From Sphingobacterium sp. HMA12 (lineage in GTDB: Bacteria; Bacteroidota; Bacteroidia; Sphingobacteriales; Sphingobacteriaceae), in assembly GCF_002933815.1 (NCBI RefSeq), contig NZ_BEYR01000008.1, positions 110,746 to 174,745 of the forward strand: a stretch of 64,000 bases of DNA. The letters run 5' to 3'. The notes beneath the pieces were generated by a model. The model made no database searches and was not told the origin of the DNA. It saw only the letters and a program-made list of their open reading frames with translations. Shown piece after piece: positions 53,703-62,736 of this stretch. Position 1 is the stretch's first letter. Each line of letters begins with the position of its first letter. Both the position numbers and the translations under genes were made by a program.

Positions 53703-54983
53703 ATGAGCTTTGTAGAAGAATTACGTTGGAGAGGCATGTTGCAAGATATTATGCCTGGAACTGAAGACTTACTGAATAAAGAGAAAGTCGCTGGCTATAT
53801 TGGCTTTGATCCCACAGGAGACTCTCTACACGTAGGACACTTAACTCAAATCATGACCTTAATCCATTTTCAAAACGCGGGCCACAAACCCGTAGCTTTA
53901 GTGGGTGGCGCAACAGGAATGATCGGAGACCCTTCTTTCAAATCTGCAGAGCGTAACTTACTTGATGAAGCAACCTTACAACATAATGTTGCTTGTCTGA
54001 AAAAACAGTTAGGCAAATTTCTTGAATTTGGAGAAGGTGAAAATGATGCCCAAATGGTTAATAATTACGACTGGTTCAAAGATTTTACTTTTTTGGACTT
54101 CATTCGTGATATCGGTAAAATGATTACCGTCAACTATATGATGGCAAAAGATTCTGTAAAAAAACGTTTAGAAGGTGACAATGGTCTATCCTTTACAGAA
54201 TTCACCTATCAATTGATTCAAGGTTATGACTTTTATTACCTGTGGAAACACCACAATTGTAAAATACAAATGGGTGGATCTGATCAATGGGGTAATATTG
54301 TCACTGGGAGTGAAATGATCCGTCGTCAGGATCAGGGAACAGCTTACGCCATTACTACACAATTGATAAAAAAAGCAGATGGTCAAAAATTCGGAAAAAC
54401 AGAATCTGGAGCTGTATGGTTGGATCCTAAGAAAACTTCGCCTTATAAATATTACCAATTCTGGTTAAACACCTCCGACGACGATGCGAAAAGCTGGATT
54501 AAGATCTTTACACTTAAACCACAGGCAGAAATAGAAGCGATCATTGCAGAGCATGATGCAGCGCCGCATTTACGTATTGTCCAAAAAGCATTAGCGAAAG
54601 ATATCACCATTCGCACACACTCCGAAGAAGCTTACGAGACTGCAATCAAAACCTCTGAGTTTCTTTTTGGCAATGGCACATTGGAATTTTTAGAAAACTT
54701 AGATCACGAAACCGTATTGGATGTATTTGAAGGTATTCCACAATTTCAGATAACAAGAGAAGATCTAAAAGCAGGAATCAATATCCTTGATCTTTTGGCT
54801 GTCAGTACGCAAGTTTTCCCTTCAAAAGGCGAAGCACGTAAAATGCTGCAAGGTGGTGGTGTTTCTATCAACCGCGAAAAAGCAACGGATATTGAACAAG
54901 TGATCACCGAAAGCAATTTGGTGAACAATAAATACATCATTGCACAGAGAGGCAAGAAAAACTATTATTTGATTATTGCGTAA
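53703..54983 (+). CDS. tyrS: Tyrosyl-tRNA synthetase
   Basis: 426 residues. Class I signature 'HVGH' (43-46), tyrosine pocket 'GYDFYYL' and 'GGSDQWGNI', and the KMSKS loop as 'KFGKT' (229-233). A C-terminal S4 domain ends the chain ('RKMLQGGGVSIN'). It charges tRNA-Tyr. No T-box-like leader is seen. Confidence 0.97.
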   Translation: MSFVEELRWRGMLQDIMPGTEDLLNKEKVAGYIGFDPTGDSLHVGHLTQIMTLIHFQNAGHKPVALVGGATGMIGDPSFKSAERNLLDEATLQHNVACLKKQLGKFLEFGEGENDAQMVNNYDWFKDFTFLDFIRDIGKMITVNYMMAKDSVKKRLEGDNGLSFTEFTYQLIQGYDFYYLWKHHNCKIQMGGSDQWGNIVTGSEMIRRQDQGTAYAITTQLIKKADGQKFGKTESGAVWLDPKKTSPYKYYQFWLNTSDDDAKSWIKIFTLKPQAEIEAIIAEHDAAPHLRIVQKALAKDITIRTHSEEAYETAIKTSEFLFGNGTLEFLENLDHETVLDVFEGIPQFQITREDLKAGINILDLLAVSTQVFPSKGEARKMLQGGGVSINREKATDIEQVITESNLVNNKYIIAQRGKKNYYLIIA

Positions 54984-55000
54984 GTATAGGTTTATTCATC

Positions 55001-55038
55001 AAAAAAATCCCTTTTAACAGTGTTAGAAGGGATTTTTT
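55001..55038. terminator. Terminator after tyrS
   Basis: AAAAAATCCCTTTTAACA pairs with TGTTAGAAGGGATTTTTT, one mismatch-like G-T position; A and T runs on both sides make it usable by the convergent GNAT gene too. Confidence 0.85.
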
Positions 55039-55116
55039 ATTTTATATAAATTGCATTAAATAGGCCATTAAACCGACCAACTTTTAACTCGTTTTCGCCC
55101 CATTTTGTTACTATAA

Positions 55117-55629
55117 TCACTTATTTAGTAGTTTTTCAAAAGCACGACGGGCAGCACCCCGAAAATGTACTTCTCCGCAATATTGATACCCCAATTTATC
55201 AAATACATGCAGCATACCTGCATTGTCAAAGTTTGTATCCACTTTGATGCTATAAACGCCGTTAAGAACAGCGATTTCCTCCACCCCTTGCATAATGGCT
55301 GTACCAACACCTTTTACGTGTGGATCCTGAGCTGAGGCCAGGCGGTGAATGCCCACATATTCGCCATCACTAAGCCATTTGCCCTCGATAACATTATAAG
55401 CAGGTTCGATATCGAAAATAATAGCGACATAACCGATAATTTTGCCGTCAGCCTCCACCACATGCCCATATCCTTTATCGATATCCGACTGTACGACATC
55501 TTCATTCGGATAACCATCCTGCCACTGCCTGCTGCCCTGCTCCCTGCGCAGCGCTATTGCCTGTTGTATAATTTCCCAAATCCTTCCCTTATCTGCCTGT
55601 TCCGCTTTCCGTATCTGAAACTTATTCAT
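55117..55629 (-). CDS. GNAT-family N-acetyltransferase
   Basis: 170 residues. The GNAT fold is visible: N-terminal 'IRKAEQADKGRIWEIIQQAI', strand 4 'YVGIHRLASAQD' and the acetyl-CoA loop 'VKGVGTAIMQGVEE', then 'KVDTNFDNAGMLHVFDKLGY'. The acceptor is unknown. Single gene. Upstream 55630-55903 holds no gene that I can support. Confidence 0.85.
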   Translation of the reverse strand: MNKFQIRKAEQADKGRIWEIIQQAIALRREQGSRQWQDGYPNEDVVQSDIDKGYGHVVEADGKIIGYVAIIFDIEPAYNVIEGKWLSDGEYVGIHRLASAQDPHVKGVGTAIMQGVEEIAVLNGVYSIKVDTNFDNAGMLHVFDKLGYQYCGEVHFRGAARRAFEKLLNK

Positions 55630-55869
55630 AATGCCTTAATTTGATCAGTAAAACTACATAATTTACTTTAACTGTAAAAGACAGACAAACCAGTCTATTC
55701 TTTCCGATTTACTCCAATCTTTACAGCAAACCTCTTCGCAGGGCATAGTATTTGCTAGTTGTACATTGCTATTATTCATTTAATAGCCGATCGAGAATTA
55801 TTCGTTTATGAAAAAAATACAAACTTAAAATAATAGTCTTCATGATCTTCAAAATACTATCAAAATAAC

Positions 55870-55877
55870 TAAGTTTG
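55870..55877 (+). promoter_or_regulatory. -7 element TAAGTTTG for ftsK-lolA
   Basis: TAnnTTTG match; about 22 bases of leader to ATG 55904, or about 10 to the alternative GTG 55892. Confidence 0.45.
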
Positions 55878-55903
55878 TAAGCAGTATAATTGTGAGCTTT
55901 TCA

Positions 55904-58639
55904 ATGTCAAATAAAGGAAATACATTTAGGCAGGCAGGAAATTCAGTTTCTGGCAAGCGTGCCCCATCAAAAGAATCGGCAACATTTAAAAAAGAAAAAA
56001 GTCAAAAAACCAGTGTCCCCAGAGATTACTCAGATGCACAGCAGAAGACTGTCAAAATTCTAGGGATTTTATTGATTGTGCTTTCGTTGGCTTTTGCCAC
56101 CGCTTTTGTTTCCTATCTTTTTACATGGGAAGATGACCAAAGTTATATCGCCAAAACAAATGGCGGTTGGGGGACACTTTTTAGTTCTTCCGAAGAAATT
56201 CACGATGAGACTGTCGAACTACCTGTCGTCGACAATAAATTAGGAAAATTCGGCGCATTACTTGCCAACCAGTTTATGTATGAATGGTTTGGAGTTGCCG
56301 CTTTCCTCTTTATCCCGGTATTGTTCATTTTAGGCTATCGCCTATTATTCAAAAAATCACTGCTTCCATTATACCGCACTGTAGTTTACTCATTTGTAGC
56401 GATTGTCTTTATTTCGGTCACATTGGGATTCCTACATGGGTTTATGGCGGATACACCGCACATGTTGGAAGGTAAATTTGGTTTTTGGACCAATAAATTA
56501 CTGGAAGCACAGGTTGGTGTTGTCGGCGTTGGTTGTATTTTAGCCTTTGCCTATCTGACAACATTGATACTACTGTATAACTTAGATTTTAAATTTGTAT
56601 TATTTAGCAATCGAAAATCCAAATCTTTAACTGAGGATCTGGAGGATGAAGACGACGAAGATTCTTACACAGCGAATAGTTTGAGGACCAAGGTCCATGT
56701 AGAGGACGATTCCATTCAATCTGTTAGGGAATCTTTCCAACGACCGACCTCTATAAATGAAAGGTTTCAGTCCAGTCGGGAGAAAGATTTACAGCAAGAA
56801 CTCGAACGTCCTGCATTTACACATCATCCTATAACGGAGGTACAGATAGATCCAAAGGACAAGGTTGTGCTCACCTTCGATGATAGTCCTTTGGAACGTA
56901 CGGAAAGTACACCCTCCATTAGTTTTACTATTGATCAACCGGATGAAGATGCTGCAGAACAAGTGCGTCCAAGTATACAGGAAAACCACAACCCGACCAT
57001 CACAATTGCTCCACAAGAGGAACCAGAACCTCCGATTGAAGTTGCTGTAGTCCCAGGATTGGTTGTCGAAGACATTAAAGAGGAAAAAGAAATAACAGCC
57101 AGCGATCTTGTTGCCCAGTTTGGTCAATATGATCCTAAATTAGATTTATCAGGCTATCAGCACCCTACGCTTGATCTGTTGCGAGACTATGGAACAGGGA
57201 AAATAACCATCAATCAGCATGAGCTTGAAGCAAACAAAAACAAGATTGTTGATACCCTTCGGAATTATAGCATTGAGATTGAAAGTATAAAAGCAACAAT
57301 CGGTCCTACAGTTACCCTATATGAGATTATTCCGAAACCAGGTGTACGGATTTCAAAAATCAAAAACCTGGAAGACGATATTGCTTTAAGTCTCGCGGCA
57401 CTGGGAATCCGGATTATTGCACCAATGCCAGGTAAGGGAACCATCGGGATCGAGGTGCCAAACTCGAGTCCGGAGATGGTATCCATGCGCTCCGTTTTGG
57501 CGACCGAAAAGTTCCAAAAAACGGATATGGATCTACCTATCGCGTTAGGAAAAACCATTTCTAATGAAGTTTATATCGCTGATTTAGCAAAGATGCCCCA
57601 CCTTTTGGTTGCGGGGGCCACAGGTCAGGGTAAATCAGTTGGTATCAATGCTATTTTAACATCCTTATTATATAAAAAACACCCGGCAGAGCTTAAATTT
57701 GTTCTTGTCGATCCTAAAAAAGTTGAACTTTCCCTATTCAAAAAGGTTGAACGTCATTTCCTGGCCAAACTACCCGATGAGGAGGAAGCGATCATTACAG
57801 ATACAAAAAAGGTGATCAATACCCTAAACTCGCTTTGTATCGAAATGGATCAGCGTTATGACCTTTTGAAAAATGCACAGGTTCGTAATTTAAAGGAATA
57901 TAATGCAAAATTTATCAATCGCAGATTAAACCCTGAGGAGGGTCATCGATTCTTACCATATATCGTTCTTATTGTTGATGAGTTTGCCGATTTGATGATG
58001 ACTGCCGGAAAAGAAGTAGAAACACCTATTGCGCGATTGGCCCAATTGGCCCGCGCTGTAGGAATTCACTTGGTCATTGCGACCCAACGTCCTTCAGTCA
58101 ATATCATTACAGGTACAATCAAGGCCAACTTCCCAGCACGTCTTGCCTTCCGTGTGTTATCTAAAGTGGATTCGCGAACGATCTTAGATACAGGCGGAGC
58201 AGACCAGTTAATAGGTCGCGGGGACATGCTTCTGGCTACTGGAAGTGATTTGATACGTATTCAGTGTGCATTTGTCGATACACCAGAAGTTGAACAGATT
58301 TCCGATTATATCGGAGCACAACGTGGTTATCCATCGGCATTTATGCTTCCGGAATATGTAGATGAAAACGGAGAGGGTTCAGGTAGTGTAGATTTTGATC
58401 CTAAAGATCGCGATCAATTGTTTGAAGAAGCTGCTCGTTTGATTGTCATGCATCAACAAGGTTCTACATCATTAATCCAACGTAAATTGAAATTGGGTTA
58501 TAACAGAGCTGGACGAATCATCGATCAATTGGAAGCCGCTGGAATTGTCGGCCCATTTGAAGGAAGTAAAGCACGTGAAGTACTTTATCCAGATGAATAT
58601 TCATTAGAACAGTATTTGGAGACGCTAAGAAACAATTAA
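55904..58639 (+). CDS. ftsK: FtsK/SpoIIIE DNA translocase
   Basis: 911 residues from ATG 55904. A basic N-terminus, four membrane helices within about 50-225, an acidic and proline-containing linker (about 230-390), then the motor: 'GPTVTLYEIIPKPGVRISKI' type alpha domain, Walker A 'GATGQGKSVG' near 570, Walker B 'IVLIVDEFADLM', and a winged-helix gamma domain at the end ('LIQRKLKLGYNRAGRIIDQLEAAGIVG' region). It pumps DNA at the septum and activates XerCD at dif. lolA follows after one base. Confidence 0.94.
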   Translation: MSNKGNTFRQAGNSVSGKRAPSKESATFKKEKSQKTSVPRDYSDAQQKTVKILGILLIVLSLAFATAFVSYLFTWEDDQSYIAKTNGGWGTLFSSSEEIHDETVELPVVDNKLGKFGALLANQFMYEWFGVAAFLFIPVLFILGYRLLFKKSLLPLYRTVVYSFVAIVFISVTLGFLHGFMADTPHMLEGKFGFWTNKLLEAQVGVVGVGCILAFAYLTTLILLYNLDFKFVLFSNRKSKSLTEDLEDEDDEDSYTANSLRTKVHVEDDSIQSVRESFQRPTSINERFQSSREKDLQQELERPAFTHHPITEVQIDPKDKVVLTFDDSPLERTESTPSISFTIDQPDEDAAEQVRPSIQENHNPTITIAPQEEPEPPIEVAVVPGLVVEDIKEEKEITASDLVAQFGQYDPKLDLSGYQHPTLDLLRDYGTGKITINQHELEANKNKIVDTLRNYSIEIESIKATIGPTVTLYEIIPKPGVRISKIKNLEDDIALSLAALGIRIIAPMPGKGTIGIEVPNSSPEMVSMRSVLATEKFQKTDMDLPIALGKTISNEVYIADLAKMPHLLVAGATGQGKSVGINAILTSLLYKKHPAELKFVLVDPKKVELSLFKKVERHFLAKLPDEEEAIITDTKKVINTLNSLCIEMDQRYDLLKNAQVRNLKEYNAKFINRRLNPEEGHRFLPYIVLIVDEFADLMMTAGKEVETPIARLAQLARAVGIHLVIATQRPSVNIITGTIKANFPARLAFRVLSKVDSRTILDTGGADQLIGRGDMLLATGSDLIRIQCAFVDTPEVEQISDYIGAQRGYPSAFMLPEYVDENGEGSGSVDFDPKDRDQLFEEAARLIVMHQQGSTSLIQRKLKLGYNRAGRIIDQLEAAGIVGPFEGSKAREVLYPDEYSLEQYLETLRNN

Positions 58640-58640
58640 C

Positions 58641-59288
58641 ATGAAAAAACAAATCGGGTTCCTGCTGAGCTTTTTGCTACTTATAGCAAGTCAATACAGC
58701 TATGCACAAAATGACGCAAAAGCGTTACTTAATAAAGTCAGTCAAAAATATAATGGATATAAGACCATACAGGCTGACTTCTCTTTAGACATCAGACAAG
58801 CAAACGGAAGTTCACATCGTGATGCAGGCACTTTATATCTTGACAATGCAAATAATAAATACCATATCAATACTAAAAATCAAATTCTAATTTCAGATTC
58901 CAAAACACAATGGAATATCATGAAAGCAGAGAAAGAAGTCGAGATATCGGAGGCAAGCAACTCAACAAATGAGATCAACCCAACTAATATTTTTACATTC
59001 TATACCTCAGGCTTTAAATATGCGTTAGCAAACGCAGAGAAAGCAAAAGGAATAAATTTAAGTGTTGTAGAATTGACGCCAGTTGATAGCAAAAAGAATT
59101 ATTCCAAAATCAAGTTACGGATCAATAAAGCGAATAATTTGATCTATGATACGACTATTTTTGATAAAAGTGGTAATCGTTATACCTATACCTTGAATGC
59201 ACAGGAAGGAAACAAAACCATTGCATCTAGCTTTTTTACTTTTAATAAAAGCAACTACAGCGGATTTGATATCGTCGACCTAAGATAA
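58641..59288 (+). CDS. lolA: LolA-family outer-membrane lipoprotein carrier
   Basis: 215 residues with a signal peptide ending 'YSYAQ'. The LolA-like beta fold is suggested by 'TIQADFSLDI', 'GTLYLDNANNKYHI' and 'ITSSFFTFNKSNY'-like strands. It would shuttle lipoproteins across the periplasm. The gene starts one base after ftsK, and ftsK-lolA adjacency also occurs in E. coli, which supports the call despite low motif content. Confidence 0.82.
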   Translation: MKKQIGFLLSFLLLIASQYSYAQNDAKALLNKVSQKYNGYKTIQADFSLDIRQANGSSHRDAGTLYLDNANNKYHINTKNQILISDSKTQWNIMKAEKEVEISEASNSTNEINPTNIFTFYTSGFKYALANAEKAKGINLSVVELTPVDSKKNYSKIKLRINKANNLIYDTTIFDKSGNRYTYTLNAQEGNKTIASSFFTFNKSNYSGFDIVDLR

Positions 59289-59332
59289 GGCCTATGTTCG
59301 GATGGATCAACTCTCCGTCCGAATAAGACTAC

Positions 59333-59369
59333 AAAAAAAAGGATTTCTCAATGGGAAATCCTTTTTTTG
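59333..59369. terminator. Bidirectional terminator between lolA and the transglycosylase gene
   Basis: GGATTTC / GAAATCC stem with A8 before and T8 after. A second stem-loop lies just upstream at 59297-59323 (TTCGGATGG / CCGTCCGAA). Confidence 0.82.
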
Positions 59370-59386
59370 TTTTGTTTGTTCTTGTT

Positions 59387-60199
59387 CTAAAGCATATTAG
59401 GCTCTCTATCCAATGTCTCGGTCTCCTTGTCCGCATAACGTGAATACCCGTGTTTCTGCGGATGCTCGATAATTTCCTTCATCGATACCAGTTTATACAC
59501 ATAAGATCCAGTTTCATTGTTCAATTTCAAAGCAAAGTAATCATCCTTCTTTTGCCTTCTCATCGAACCCTTTAAACTACCGTCACCTACATTGTAAGCC
59601 GCTGCCACCAAAGTCCAGTTACCGAATTGAGCATAAAGATATTTCAAGTAGCGTGCTGCTGCATGTGTGGATTTCACAAGATCTTTTCGATCATCCACTG
59701 TACCATTGACGCGCAGGCCATATAAGCGCGCCGTTGCTGGCATAAATTGCCAATAACCACCAGCCCCTTTCGATGAAACGACAGCCTTGCTTAGGCCACT
59801 TTCCACTAATGGGATGTACTTAAAATCTTCTGGAATGCCATGTGACTTCAGGATTTTTGCAATCATAGGCAGATAGGTTTCCGCCTTTTTATGCATATCA
59901 TAGGATCCTGTTTTTTTAAATGAAAACCTACTGAAGAACTTGCGCAATTTGCTTTCCACTAATGGACGATCCATTGGCAATGAATCTTCAGCAAACGTCA
60001 ATGAACTCAGGTAAGATTCAAAAGAATTGCTTTTTTCTTTTTTCTCTTCATCGCCTCCAAGATGAGCTGGAGTTTCGACTAACTTCGCTGCAACGATCTT
60101 ATCGCCACCAGAAGTGTTGTTGTGTGGGGTTGAGTATAATTTTGACAGCAATAACGCAAACAAAATTAAACTACTACATAATACTTTCTTTCTTATCAT
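59387..60199 (-). CDS. SLT-type lytic transglycosylase
   Basis: 270 residues with an N-terminal signal anchor (about 8-20). The SLT domain has catalytic Glu133 in 'PLVESGLS', then 'GAGGYWQFMPATARLYGL', 'AARYLKYLY' and 'WTLVAAAYNVGDG', as in MltD-like enzymes. It cleaves peptidoglycan to 1,6-anhydro products. LysM repeats found in MltD are absent, so the protein is the catalytic unit alone. Confidence 0.9.
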   Translation of the reverse strand: MIRKKVLCSSLILFALLLSKLYSTPHNNTSGGDKIVAAKLVETPAHLGGDEEKKEKSNSFESYLSSLTFAEDSLPMDRPLVESKLRKFFSRFSFKKTGSYDMHKKAETYLPMIAKILKSHGIPEDFKYIPLVESGLSKAVVSSKGAGGYWQFMPATARLYGLRVNGTVDDRKDLVKSTHAAARYLKYLYAQFGNWTLVAAAYNVGDGSLKGSMRRQKKDDYFALKLNNETGSYVYKLVSMKEIIEHPQKHGYSRYADKETETLDREPNML

Positions 60200-60270
60200 T
60201 CACTCCCTTAATGCTATCCTATCCACGAGTCAAATCGATCAAAAAATAGCTTGGTTCAAATTCAAGGGTA

Positions 60271-60278
60271 CAAAGATA
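60271..60278 (-). promoter_or_regulatory. Possible -7 element TATCTTTG for the transglycosylase gene
   Basis: TAnnTTTG match giving a leader of about 67 bases. Confidence 0.35.
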
Positions 60279-60314
60279 AATAGTATTTATTTAAAAAACA
60301 AATAGTTACGTTGC

Positions 60315-60338
60315 AGCCCTTTTAAAGGGCTTTTTTTA
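60315..60338 (+). terminator. Orphan plus-strand terminator between divergent genes
   Basis: AGCCCTTTTAAAGGGCT followed by seven T forms a good intrinsic terminator on the plus strand, but no plus-strand gene precedes it: the upstream gene runs the other way. It may end a short RNA or block read-through into rluB. Confidence 0.6.
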
Positions 60339-60408
60339 TGCCTAAATCATCAAAATGCAAGAAAAGACAAAAAGATAAGGATTTTTTCGCAAAACCCAAA
60401 ATTATACC

Positions 60409-60416
60409 TAACTTTG
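60409..60416 (+). promoter_or_regulatory. -7 element TAACTTTG for the pseudouridine synthase gene
   Basis: TAnnTTTG followed by CA; predicted leader about 20 bases before ATG 60441. Confidence 0.5.
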
Positions 60417-60440
60417 CAGTTCACATTTTAGCAAAACACA

Positions 60441-62024
60441 ATGCCATTCAGCAATAAAAGGAACAGTCGTGATGACAACTCCAGAAAGTCACGGGGCAAC
60501 TCAGATAGCTTCAAATCTAGAGGCGACAAGAACAATAGTTTCGGTAAAAAATCATCCTTTGGCTCAAAGGATCAATCTGAAAGAGGTTCTTTCAGAAAAG
60601 ATGATAACCGTGAAAATAGATCATTCGGATCTAATAAATACGCAGACAAACCTTCCTATAGAGGAGAAAGTAATTCCTTCCGTTCAAAAGATAATTCAGA
60701 CAAACCTTTCAACAAAGGGGGCAGGTCATTTGATAAAAATGATTCATCAAGATCTTTTGACAAAAGAGATTCCTTCAACAAATTTGATAAATCTGAACGT
60801 TCTTTCGACAAGAAAGACAATTTCAAACGCACCGACAGAAATGATTCATCAAGATCATTTGACAGAAGAGAAGGTTCATTTGATAAACGAGATAGCTTCA
60901 AACGTACTGACAGAAATGATTCATCCCGCTCTTTTGACAGAAGAGAAGGTTCATTCGATAAAAGAGATGGTTTCAAACGTACTGACAGAAATGATTCATC
61001 CCGCTCTTTTGATAAAAAAGACACTTTCAATAAATTTGATAAATCTGAGCGTTCTTTCGACAAGAAAGATGGCGCACGATCTTTTGACCGAAAAGAAGGT
61101 TCATTCGAAAAAAGAGATTCGTACAAACGTTTTGATAAAGATGAACGCTCTTCAAACGGTCGCAACAAAAGTTTCGACAGACCTTATAAACCATCCAATA
61201 GAAAATTTGATGGCGATAGAAGCAGAAACTTTGATGAAAACAAAAATTTTGACGAGAAACAATATATTAAGCGTCCTAAAAAGAAAGCTGAAACTTCAAC
61301 AGAAGATGATGGCCTAATTCGCTTAAACCGTTATATCGCCAATGCTGGTATCTGCTCGAGACGTAAAGCGGACGAATTGATCGCTGCCGGAGTAATTTGG
61401 GTAAATGGAGAACCTGTTTCCGAATTAGGGACGAAAGTTGATCCGGCGATAGACGAAATCCGTTACAACAACGAACGTCTAAAACGTGAGAAAATGGTTT
61501 ATGTTTTACTCAATAAACCAAAAGACTATATCACCACAACGGATGATCCACAAGAGCGTCATACTGTAATGGAACTTGTCTCTAAAGCAACGAAAGAAAG
61601 AATTTATCCAGTTGGTCGTCTTGACAGAAATACAACCGGACTACTTTTGATGACAAACGATGGTAACCTAGCGGAAAAACTTTCCCATCCACGTAACAGC
61701 ATCAGCAAAATATACAATGTCGAACTTAATAAGAGTCTGACTCAAGGAGATTTTAACAAAATTAATTTTGGTATTGAATTGGAAGATGGTGTTATCAAAC
61801 CTGATGATTTAAGCTATGTACAAGGAGGTTCAAAAAGAGAAATAGGTATTCAGATCCACTCTGGTAAAAATCGTATTGTACGCCGTATTTTTGAATCTCT
61901 AGGTTATGAAGTTGTGAAGTTAGATCGTGTGGTTTATGCTAACCTGACGAAAAAAGACTTACCACGCGGACGCTGGAGATATCTAGAAGAAAGAGAGATT
62001 GTTCAATTGAAACATTTGATCTAA
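60441..62024 (+). CDS. RluB/RsuA-family pseudouridine synthase with a repetitive disordered N-terminal region
   Basis: 527 residues. Residues 1 to about 285 are low-complexity, made of Arg, Asp, Ser, Lys, Phe and Asn with recurring 'RSFDK', 'SFDKRD' and 'RTDRNDSSRSFD' units. The catalytic part follows: an S4 RNA-binding domain ('RLNRYIANAGICSRRKADEL') and the synthase core with Asp395 in 'GRLDRNTTG' and 'VRRIFESLGYEVVKLDR' near the end. RluB modifies U2605 of 23S rRNA in E. coli; RluF/RluE-type targets cannot be excluded. The basic-acidic aromatic tail may bind RNA or drive condensation, which is inference. Confidence 0.9.
   Translation: MPFSNKRNSRDDNSRKSRGNSDSFKSRGDKNNSFGKKSSFGSKDQSERGSFRKDDNRENRSFGSNKYADKPSYRGESNSFRSKDNSDKPFNKGGRSFDKNDSSRSFDKRDSFNKFDKSERSFDKKDNFKRTDRNDSSRSFDRREGSFDKRDSFKRTDRNDSSRSFDRREGSFDKRDGFKRTDRNDSSRSFDKKDTFNKFDKSERSFDKKDGARSFDRKEGSFEKRDSYKRFDKDERSSNGRNKSFDRPYKPSNRKFDGDRSRNFDENKNFDEKQYIKRPKKKAETSTEDDGLIRLNRYIANAGICSRRKADELIAAGVIWVNGEPVSELGTKVDPAIDEIRYNNERLKREKMVYVLLNKPKDYITTTDDPQERHTVMELVSKATKERIYPVGRLDRNTTGLLLMTNDGNLAEKLSHPRNSISKIYNVELNKSLTQGDFNKINFGIELEDGVIKPDDLSYVQGGSKREIGIQIHSGKNRIVRRIFESLGYEVVKLDRVVYANLTKKDLPRGRWRYLEEREIVQLKHLI
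60831..61013 (+). repeat. 75-bp tandem repeat inside the pseudouridine synthase gene
   Basis: Two full 75-base units (60831-60905 and 60906-60980) and a partial third encode 25-residue copies beginning TDRNDSSRSFD. The units differ by a few bases, partly synonymous. Looser related 'SFDK' repeats extend over about 60700-61180. Confidence 0.85.
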
Positions 62025-62049
62025 TCAAATCTCATTTGAAAAATAAAAT

Positions 62050-62086
62050 AAAGGACGGTCATTCAGTTAACCGTCCTTTATTTTTT
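62050..62086 (+). terminator. Terminator after the pseudouridine synthase gene
   Basis: AAAGGACGGT pairs with ACCGTCCTTT around a 10-base loop, followed by T7. The next gene's -7 element begins on the last T. Confidence 0.85.
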
Positions 62087-62093
62087 ATATTTG
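62086..62093 (+). promoter_or_regulatory. -7 element TATATTTG for the MazG-like gene
   Basis: TAnnTTTG followed by CA; predicted leader about 32 bases to ATG 62130. It abuts the upstream terminator. Confidence 0.5.
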
Positions 62094-62129
62094 CACCTGA
62101 TAAGAAGAGAGTATAAAAAATTAAAGAAT

Positions 62130-62597
62130 ATGACTGATCCAAAAACACTTTCATCCGTAGCGGAATTCCATAAAACATTCCAACATCCGATCTTGGATAC
62201 ACCAACGATTCCTTCTGAACAAAGATGTGCCCTACGGGTTTCTTTGATAGCTGAGGAATTAAAAGAACTAGAGGAAGCTATCCAAGATAAAGATCTTGTC
62301 GAAATTGCAGACGCTTTATGTGACATTCAGTATGTCCTCGCTGGAGCTGTTCTTGAATTTGGTTTAAAAGACAAATTTTCGGCGCTTTTTGATGAAGTAC
62401 AACGCTCCAATATGAGTAAAGCATGTAAAGATGAAGCTGAAGCTCTCGCTACGCAAGCGCATTACAAACTTAAAGGAGTAGAATCATACTACAAAGAAGT
62501 TGACGGGAAATTTTTAGTCTTTAGAACAGCTGACAATAAAACACTCAAGTCGATTAATTATTCCCCGGCAGATCTAAAGACTATTGTCGAAGGATAG
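62130..62597 (+). CDS. MazG-like nucleoside triphosphate pyrophosphohydrolase
   Basis: 155 residues from ATG 62130; the frame is open to a TTG at 62091, inside the -7 element, so that is rejected. The all-alpha NTP-PPase metal motifs are 'EELKELEEAI' and 'EIADALCDIQYVL'. Such enzymes hydrolyse (d)NTPs to monophosphates, often as house-cleaning. The C-terminal 50 residues ('YYKEVDGKFLVFRTADNKTL') are typical of the longer dUTPase/phage-type group. The substrate is unknown. Confidence 0.82.
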   Translation: MTDPKTLSSVAEFHKTFQHPILDTPTIPSEQRCALRVSLIAEELKELEEAIQDKDLVEIADALCDIQYVLAGAVLEFGLKDKFSALFDEVQRSNMSKACKDEAEALATQAHYKLKGVESYYKEVDGKFLVFRTADNKTLKSINYSPADLKTIVEG

Positions 62598-62616
62598 TTT
62601 GACTTACGTATACCAT

Positions 62617-62656
62617 AAAATAAATAGGGCTTCCCTGGGGAAGCCCTATTTATTTT
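62617..62656. terminator. Bidirectional terminator between the MazG-like and radical SAM genes
   Basis: A perfect 18-bp stem AAAATAAATAGGGCTTCC with its complement around CTGG. Confidence 0.82.
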
Positions 62657-62736
62657 ATGCATGATCAACAATTGTATTGCTCTTATTGAATTGTTTACAT
62701 AAAGTATCCCTTTCGCAATTGAAACTCTATCATTGA

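Noticed and set aside
55630..55903. Possible small gene upstream of ftsK
   Set aside because: No frame with a plausible start and length; only the ftsK -7 element is supportable.
60831..61013. Regular repeats considered as a CRISPR array
   Set aside because: Units are contiguous with no unique spacers, keep the reading frame (75 bases) and code for the protein's tail.
60656..61168. A 170-residue minus-strand frame rich in Leu, Ser, Glu and Arg over the same repeats
   Set aside because: Antisense by-product of the repeat; no promoter or conserved domain.
60469..61317. A 282-residue second plus-strand frame in the pseudouridine synthase gene
   Set aside because: Open only because the 75-base repeats lack stops in that frame; the composition (Ile/Leu/Thr/Lys repeats) is a by-product and it lacks a start context.
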